Shown: positions 6,911-11,128 of the stretch, in pieces
How positions within the stretch are numbered: the first letter of the stretch is position 1
How the letters are laid out: each line of letters opens with the position of its first letter
From: Candidatus Aerophobota bacterium
GTDB lineage: Bacteria; Aerophobota; Aerophobia; Aerophobales; B3-G15
NCBI GenBank assembly: GCA_030615365.1
Contig: JAUWZM010000079.1
Span: 1-11,128 of the forward strand
Direction of reading: 5' to 3'
DNA length: 11,128 nucleotides
Notes under the pieces: generated by a model
Told to the model about the DNA's origin: nothing
The model's input: only the letters and a program-made list of their open reading frames with translations
Database searches by the model: none
Program-made: the position numbers and the translations under genes

Positions 6911-6930
6911 TTTCCTCATCATTGAGGAAA
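6911..6930 (+). promoter_or_regulatory. Hairpin sequestering the permease Shine-Dalgarno
   Basis: TTTCCTCA (6911-6918) pairs perfectly with TGAGGAAA (6923-6930) around a TCAT loop. The 3' arm contains GAGGA (6924-6928), the only good SD for the permease ATG at 6939, 10 bases away. In the folded state ribosome access would be lowered, giving a simple way to keep permease translation below that of the binding protein or to make it conditional. Confidence 0.5.
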
Positions 6931-6938
6931 AAAATAGG

Positions 6939-7931
6939 ATGCTATTCTATGTTATCCGCCGATTTATTTATATGATTATTATTTTGTTAATGATATCTAT
7001 TGTTGCTTTTGTTATCATTCAACTGCCTCCTGGTGATTATTTAACCTCTTATATAACACAGCTAAAAGCAACAGGTGCGGAAGTTGGCGAAGCGGAGATT
7101 GCTTCATTGAAAAAACAATATGGCCTGGATTTACCGATCTATGCTCAGTATTTTAAGTGGATGTGGGGGATGTTTCATGGAGATTTTGGAAGATCTTTTA
7201 GTTGGGATGAGCCAGTAAGTGAGTTGTTAGCTGAGCGCTTACCCTATACAATAATGATAAACATTTTTATTTTCATTTTTACCTATATAGTAGCTATCCC
7301 CATAGGAATTTATTCAGCCACTCATCAATATTCTGTTGGTGATTATACCTTTACTGTGATTGGTTTTGCTGGTCTGGCTATTCCTAACTTTCTTTTAGCC
7401 CTGGTGCTAATGGTTCTTTTTTATAGATATTTTGGTTTTACTGTAGGTGGCCTTTTTTCACCTCAATATTTAATGGCAGCCTGGAGTTTAAACAAATTTG
7501 TTGATATGGTAAAGCACCTTCCAATTCCCATAATAGTTGTTGGTACCGCTGGTACCGCCGGACTTATTCGGGTTATGAGAGGGTGTTTATTGGATGAGCT
7601 TAGAAAGCAGTATGTGATAACTGCTCGAGCTAAAGGAGTTGCGGAAAAAACCCTCTTATTTAAGTATCCAGTAAGGGTGGCTATTAATCCTATAATTAGC
7701 ACCATAGGGTGGATTCTTCCCGCTATTGTCTCAGGAGGAACTATTACCGGCATAGTACTTGATCTGCCCACTATAGGTCCCTTACTTTACCAGGCACTAT
7801 TAAGTCAAGACATGTATTTAGCAGGAAGTTGTACCATGATCTTAACCTTTTTGGTTATAATAGGCACTTTTATTTCTGATATTTTATTGATTTGGATAGA
7901 TCCTCGTATTAGATATGAAAAGAGAATTTAA
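6939..7931 (+). CDS. ABC transporter permease, DppB/OppB type
   Basis: A 330-residue integral membrane subunit of the importer that works with the binding protein at 4817 and the permease at 7935. About six membrane segments are visible (near 8-28, 104-126, 138-162, 196-214, 254-274 and 298-320). The N-terminus (MLFYVIRRFIYM, then VIIQLPPGDYL at 25-35) is typical of the DppB family. The ATPase-contacting EAA loop lies at about 225-250, with YVITARAKGVAEKTLLFKYP matching the x-x-A-x-x-x-x-G pattern. The domain is BPD_transp_1 and the length is normal for the family. It starts 196 bases after the binding-protein gene. The SD GAGGA (6924-6928) is inside a hairpin stem. Only 3 bases separate its stop from the next start, so the two permeases are translationally coupled. 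The substrate is not readable from the permease itself. Confidence 0.92.
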   Translation: MLFYVIRRFIYMIIILLMISIVAFVIIQLPPGDYLTSYITQLKATGAEVGEAEIASLKKQYGLDLPIYAQYFKWMWGMFHGDFGRSFSWDEPVSELLAERLPYTIMINIFIFIFTYIVAIPIGIYSATHQYSVGDYTFTVIGFAGLAIPNFLLALVLMVLFYRYFGFTVGGLFSPQYLMAAWSLNKFVDMVKHLPIPIIVVGTAGTAGLIRVMRGCLLDELRKQYVITARAKGVAEKTLLFKYPVRVAINPIISTIGWILPAIVSGGTITGIVLDLPTIGPLLYQALLSQDMYLAGSCTMILTFLVIIGTFISDILLIWIDPRIRYEKRI

Positions 7932-7934
7932 AGT

Positions 7935-9041
7935 ATGAAAAAAGAAGGAATTACTGCAGAAGAAAGGTTCTATATAGCTTCTCAATGGCAGCTTATGTGG
8001 CGAAAGTTTAAGAAACATAAGTTAGCTATTTTGGGGAGTATTATATTAGCTATTTTTTACATTTTAGCTATATTCTGCGAATTTTTCTCTCCTTATGATA
8101 TATACAAGCGTAATGCGAAATATGTTTATTGCCCACCACAAAGAATCCATTTTTTTGATAAAGAGGGTTTTAACTTCCGTCCCTTCGTATATGGATTTAA
8201 GCGCACCCTGGATATGAAAACCTTTTCGAGAATATACGTGGAAGATAAAACCAAAAAATATCCTATTTATTTTTTTGTCCATGGTGATAAATATAAATTC
8301 TGGAATTTATTTAAGGCAGATGTTCATCTTTTTGGGACAAAGGAGCCTGGAGTAATATTTCTGTTTGGAACAGATAAATTAGGAAGAGACCTATTTTCCC
8401 GTAACCTCTATGCTGCCCGTATCTCCTTATCCATAGGTTTAGTAGGGGTAACTCTTAGTTTTATTTTAGGGAGTATTTTAGGAGGGATCTCCGGATATTA
8501 TGGAGGAACTGCTGATATGATCATTCAAAGAGTGATAGAGTTCCTGCTCTCTATTCCAACTATTCCTCTTTGGATGGCATTAAGTGCGGCCTTGCCATCA
8601 GATTGGTCCCCGATTAAAATTTACTTTGGTATAATCATTATTTTTTCCATTGTGGGCTGGTGTGGCTTAGCCCGGGTAGTGAGGGGGAAATTTTTAGAAT
8701 TAAGAGAGGAGGATTTTATTATGGCAGCTAAGATAAGTGGAGTAAATGATAGGCAAGTAATCACTAAACATCTTCTCCCCTCATTTTTAAGCTATCTGGT
8801 GGTTAGTTTAACCTTAGCTATACCTGGCATGATCTTAGGAGAGACAGCTTTAAGTTTTCTTGGTTTAGGACTTCGTCCCCCAGTGGTTAGCTGGGGTGTA
8901 CTTTTGAAGGTAGCGCAAAATGTAAGAACCGTTACCCTTCATCTTTGGCTTTTAATTCCAGGACTATTTGTCATCATCACTGTTTTAGCTTTTAATTTCT
9001 TAGGGGATGGCTTGCGTGATGCAGCTGATCCATATAAATAG
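7935..9041 (+). CDS. ABC transporter permease, DppC/OppC type
   Basis: A 368-residue partner permease. It has a basic cytoplasmic N-terminus (WQLMWRKFKKHKLA, 18-31), a first membrane segment at about 29-50 (OppC_N-type), then an extracytoplasmic stretch of roughly 95 residues (52-146) rich in aromatic and charged residues. The family hallmark GTDKLGRDLFSR (145-156) follows, and then the BPD_transp_1 domain. The EAA loop is DFIMAAKISGVNDRQVITKH (260-279). LGETALSFLGLGL (301-313) and the ending FNFLGDGLRDAADPYK are classic for this family. The exported stretch is longer than in short DppC proteins and may contact the binding protein. ATG 7935 is 3 bases after the upstream stop with only a poor SD, so translation likely depends on coupling. 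No DppD/DppF-type ATPase gene follows, which is unusual. Confidence 0.92.
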   Translation: MKKEGITAEERFYIASQWQLMWRKFKKHKLAILGSIILAIFYILAIFCEFFSPYDIYKRNAKYVYCPPQRIHFFDKEGFNFRPFVYGFKRTLDMKTFSRIYVEDKTKKYPIYFFVHGDKYKFWNLFKADVHLFGTKEPGVIFLFGTDKLGRDLFSRNLYAARISLSIGLVGVTLSFILGSILGGISGYYGGTADMIIQRVIEFLLSIPTIPLWMALSAALPSDWSPIKIYFGIIIIFSIVGWCGLARVVRGKFLELREEDFIMAAKISGVNDRQVITKHLLPSFLSYLVVSLTLAIPGMILGETALSFLGLGLRPPVVSWGVLLKVAQNVRTVTLHLWLLIPGLFVIITVLAFNFLGDGLRDAADPYK

Positions 9042-9104
9042 AAAAAGGAGGGGCAAGAGTAAATAAGTCTGAGCAATCACGATTGAAAGGAAGAGATAAA
9101 GTAA

Positions 9105-10229
9105 ATGGAAAAAGGCTTGATAATAAGTTTAATGATTTTGTTGATGGCAATTTTTACTGGTGCAGTGACGGGTCAAGAAGCTGGAAAGGGTAGACCTTTC
9201 TACATGGGGTTTACTCCTTTTCCCTGGGATATGACGGCAGAAGCTGTAAGCGCTACCTATCAGTTCATCACCGAAAATGGAGATATCATTGCTCACCACT
9301 TTGAGCAGGGAGTACCCTGGACTGAAGCGCTGGAGAACAAGCCTTTTCACCCCAACTTCGAAAATGACTGGAAAAAGCGTAAGAGTGCTTCATCGCACAA
9401 AAAGGTATATGTCTCGGTTACCCCCCTTAATCAATGGCGAAGTGGAATGGCGTTGTACCGTGGTGAAAATGAGAATATGCCTTTACCCAATAAGTTCAAA
9501 GACAGAGAGCTTGACGATCCCATTGTAAAAAAGGCCTACCTTAATTATTGCCGCCGTGTAGTTAAATATTTCCATCCTGATTATTTTGCTATTGGTATTG
9601 AGGTTAACGAGTTGATCCATAATTCTCTCCAGAAGTGGCCCCATTTCGTCGAACTTTACAAGTATACTTATACTGAATTAAAGAAGGATTATCCTGATCT
9701 TCCTATATTCGCAACGGTTACTCTCCACAATCTGACAAATCCGGATTGGAATCTTATAGTCGAACAGAAGAAAATCCAGGATTTTCTCCAATACAGTGAT
9801 ATAGCGGGAATCAGTTACTACTCGTTTATGGTAGGGAAGAGCTGGAAGGGGTTACTGGAGCACTCTGAGAGACCAACCAAGATGCTTGACTGGCTTCGTG
9901 AGTATACAGATAATAAGCCTTTGGCTATAACTGAAACGGGCTATCCTGCAGAAACAATTAAACTTAAAACGTATAATGTAACCATACCAAGTGATCCGGC
10001 GAAGCAAGCGACATATTTTGAAACACTTCTTGATAAGGCGACTCAAGATAATTATCTCTTTGTTATTTGTTTTCTCTACCGGGACTACGATGCATTGTGG
10101 GAGAAAATCAAGGACCTATCTCCAGAAGCGTTTATTGTGTGGAAGGATTGCGGGCTGATAGATGAGGATGGAAACCAGAGACCAGCCTATAGTGTTTGGA
10201 AACGTTACTTTTCAATGAGAAAAATTTAA
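9105..10229 (+). CDS. Secreted TIM-barrel protein, putative clan GH-A glycoside hydrolase (GH53-like)
   Basis: A 374-residue protein with a probable Sec signal peptide (hydrophobic 5-17, likely cut between about 20 and 26, no lipobox Cys). The mature part begins FYMGFTPFPWDMT. Two glutamates sit where clan GH-A retaining glycosidases have them: Asn168-Glu169 in YFAIGIEVNEL as acid/base, and Glu277 in KPLAITETGYP as nucleophile. FATVTLHNL (202-210) and DIAGISYYSF (232-241) look like intervening barrel strands, and the end (GLIDEDGNQRPAYSVWKRYF) has the usual dG-x-x-x-PAY-x-x-W closure. I suspect a relation to GH53 endo-galactanases, but cannot assign a CAZy family or substrate with confidence. 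A non-catalytic or unassigned relative is possible. SD GGAAGAG (9089-9095) precedes the ATG. It follows the importer genes by 63 bases, so it may supply the oligosaccharide the importer takes up. Confidence 0.75.
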   Translation: MEKGLIISLMILLMAIFTGAVTGQEAGKGRPFYMGFTPFPWDMTAEAVSATYQFITENGDIIAHHFEQGVPWTEALENKPFHPNFENDWKKRKSASSHKKVYVSVTPLNQWRSGMALYRGENENMPLPNKFKDRELDDPIVKKAYLNYCRRVVKYFHPDYFAIGIEVNELIHNSLQKWPHFVELYKYTYTELKKDYPDLPIFATVTLHNLTNPDWNLIVEQKKIQDFLQYSDIAGISYYSFMVGKSWKGLLEHSERPTKMLDWLREYTDNKPLAITETGYPAETIKLKTYNVTIPSDPAKQATYFETLLDKATQDNYLFVICFLYRDYDALWEKIKDLSPEAFIVWKDCGLIDEDGNQRPAYSVWKRYFSMRKI

Positions 10230-10282
10230 TGTTAAGCGAGAAGATTTTATTATTTGCGAGTAACAGGTAAGATTTCCTAAAA

Positions 10283-10298
10283 ATGTGGAACTACACAT
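10283..10298. repeat. Short hairpin, first module of the spacer repeats
   Basis: ATGTG (10283-10287) and CACAT (10294-10298) flank GAACTA. The GAACTAC string resembles the GCAACTAC string after the hairpin at 10395-10410, which suggests these modules belong to one family of dispersed repeats. No T-tract follows. Confidence 0.35.
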
Positions 10299-10300
10299 CC

Positions 10301-10370
10301 GTCATTGCTAGGAGTAAAGCATGCGGTGGCACAGACATCTTGTCTGTGGAAGTCAAAGCAATCTCGGATA
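10301..10370. repeat. Nested hairpin repeat (GTCATTGC...AAGCAATCTC type)
   Basis: Outer arms ATTGCT (10304-10309) and AGCAAT (10357-10362) enclose an inner perfect hairpin: CACAGACA (10330-10337), loop TCT, TGTCTGTG (10341-10348). The outer flanks GTCATTGC-x-AGGAG and AAGCAATCTCGGA resemble a dispersed intergenic repeat I recall from several bacterial genomes, and the inner GTGGCACAGACA...TGTCTGTGG unit resembles another. It appears as one repeat inserted in another. No transposase is nearby; any mobility would have to be non-autonomous. Confidence 0.5.
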
Positions 10371-10394
10371 GGATTAGAACAGGCTTTTAAAAGC

Positions 10395-10410
10395 GCCCAA
10401 TGAATTGGGC
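10395..10410. repeat. Short hairpin GCCCAA-TGAA-TTGGGC
   Basis: GCCCAA (10395-10400) and TTGGGC (10405-10410) form a 6-bp stem with a TGAA loop, followed by AACTACAATTGCC. The form, a stem followed by AACTAC, resembles short dispersed repeats in AT-rich uncultured bacterial genomes as I remember them. No T-tract follows, so it is a weak terminator candidate for the gene ending at 10229. Confidence 0.45.
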
Positions 10411-10560
10411 AACTACAATTGCCAGAGAAAACAAGAATTTCAGGAAAGCTATTACCAGAGGAAAGACAATCAAAAGCTTTACGATTTTTGATGTTTAATG
10501 ATTTCTCTTCTGTCCTCTGTGGTTAAGTTTTGACAACACTAAAAGGAAGGAGTCAATTTA

Positions 10561-11128
10561 ATGAATAAAGCAGAGAGAATGAAGGCAGTTCTTCACCGTA
10601 AGGTTCCCGATAGAATACCATGGGCACTTTACCCTGATTATTTAATATTTGGCTCAACCGAGCTTAAACTTAGAAATCATGGCCTTGGCCTGTATTGCCC
10701 AATGCCTGTTTACCGATTAAAAATGCCGGATGTTGAAGTGAAGGATGTGTTTAAAGCTGATGAGAAAAGAGGAATAAAGACTGTTACCAGAACCTATATT
10801 ACCCCAAAGGGGGAACTCTCTGGGATATCAGGATTTAAATCCGAGAGGGTTTGCCATACTATGTTTATAGATGCAGCAACATCACATATCCCCGGTGAAG
10901 GTATATGGCCTATAGAATATTTTTTTAAAGAGCAATCTGATTATGAAATCTTAGAATTTATAATAGAGAATTCAATTTATCAACCCAGCTACGAGGGATT
11001 TGTTCAAGCAAGTCGTTTTTTGGGTAAAGAGGGAATTGTTATGGCATCGGTTTGGAAAACACCTTTTCAGGAAATTATTAATGATTGGATGGGACCTGAA
11101 AAATGTTATTTTGAGTATTATGATCACC
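10561..11128 (+). CDS. Uroporphyrinogen decarboxylase (URO-D) family protein, N-terminal part
   Basis: The gene runs off the right end; 189 codons are visible and open throughout. The N-terminus MNKAERMKAVLHRKVPDRIP with W21 is the hallmark opening of URO-D/MtaA-like proteins (helix, then PDR-x-P and the first barrel strand). Later stretches fit the same superfamily: TYITPKGELSGISGF (78-92) with a TP-x-G-x-L turn, WPIEYFFKEQSDYEILEFI (116-134) with the usual DYE-x-L helix, and GKEGIVMASVWKTPFQE (155-171). It is probably a TIM-barrel protein of unknown reaction rather than heme-synthesis HemE, given the sugar-gene context and divergent sequence. The C-terminal region that would hold zinc ligands of methyltransferases is outside the window. 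AAGGAAGGAG just before 10552 gives a strong SD about 9 bases before ATG. It starts a new unit after the repeat-rich spacer. Confidence 0.82.
   Translation, partial: MNKAERMKAVLHRKVPDRIPWALYPDYLIFGSTELKLRNHGLGLYCPMPVYRLKMPDVEVKDVFKADEKRGIKTVTRTYITPKGELSGISGFKSERVCHTMFIDAATSHIPGEGIWPIEYFFKEQSDYEILEFIIENSIYQPSYEGFVQASRFLGKEGIVMASVWKTPFQEIINDWMGPEKCYFEYYDH

Larger units (their letters stand above)
10230..10560. other. Repeat-rich spacer before the second URO-D-like gene
   Basis: No protein gene is supported in these 331 bases. The stretch holds several short hairpins in a row: ATGTG/CACAT (10283-10298), a nested pair at 10304-10362, the palindrome GCTTTTAAAAGC (10383-10394) and GCCCAA/TTGGGC (10395-10410). 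CAGAGGA near 10455 could also pair with TCCTCTG near 10513. No clear terminator or correctly placed promoter was found. The SD AAGGAAGGAG just before 10552 serves the gene at 10561. Confidence 0.55.

Noticed and set aside
9277..9528. 83-codon open frame on the + strand
   Set aside because: It lies wholly inside the secreted hydrolase gene in another frame and its product has no family features.
10530..10558. TTGACA at 10530-10535 as a promoter for the right-hand URO-D-like gene
   Set aside because: A -10 box 17 bases on would fall on TCAATT, downstream of the SD and just before the ATG, so the transcript would lack its ribosome site.
10230..10560. CRISPR array in the repeat-rich spacer
   Set aside because: The hairpin units differ from one another, there are no regularly spaced identical repeats and no cas gene is present.

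Overview
The window is an AT-rich stretch of bacterial DNA with every supported gene on the + strand, strong purine-rich Shine-Dalgarno (SD) sites and A-rich spacers. It looks like a carbohydrate-use locus of a saccharolytic, probably anaerobic and perhaps uncultured bacterium. The mix of uroporphyrinogen-decarboxylase-like (URO-D-like) proteins, Gfo/Idh/MocA oxidoreductase, sugar isomerases and an Opp-type importer, plus the repeat-rich spacer near the right end, recalls AT-rich candidate-phylum or thermophile genomes. No marker gene is present, so lineage is only a low-confidence inference.

Layout. 1-192: tail of a URO-D-like protein. 193-536: spacer with an inverted repeat, a good promoter (TTGTCA-17-TAAAAT with extended -10) and a long leader. 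537-4344: a cytoplasmic catabolic block with a GH13 alpha-glucosidase-type enzyme, a Gfo/Idh/MocA NAD(P)-dependent oxidoreductase and an IolE-like sugar isomerase/epimerase. 4345-4816: a spacer holding a decayed second sugar isomerase/epimerase gene, a candidate promoter with an inverted-repeat operator over its start, and a possible structured leader RNA. 4817-9041: a family 5 substrate-binding protein and two DppB/DppC-type permeases. A perfect 32-bp palindrome and a hairpin that hides the permease SD lie between the binding protein and the permeases. 9105-10229: a secreted TIM-barrel protein with glutamates placed as in clan GH-A retaining glycosidases. 10230-10560: a spacer made of several short hairpin repeats. 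10561-end: the first 189 codons of another URO-D-like protein.

How the parts may work together (inference): the secreted GH-A-like enzyme trims a polysaccharide or glycoside outside the cell, the binding protein and permeases import the oligosaccharide, the GH13 enzyme hydrolyses alpha-linked glucosides inside, and the oxidoreductase plus isomerase convert an unusual sugar. No ATPase subunit of the importer is encoded here, so it must be borrowed or encoded elsewhere. The role of the flanking URO-D-like proteins is unknown. The most interesting points are the unassigned secreted hydrolase, the ATPase-less importer with layered RNA hairpins between its genes, the decaying paralogous isomerase, and the nested intergenic repeats.
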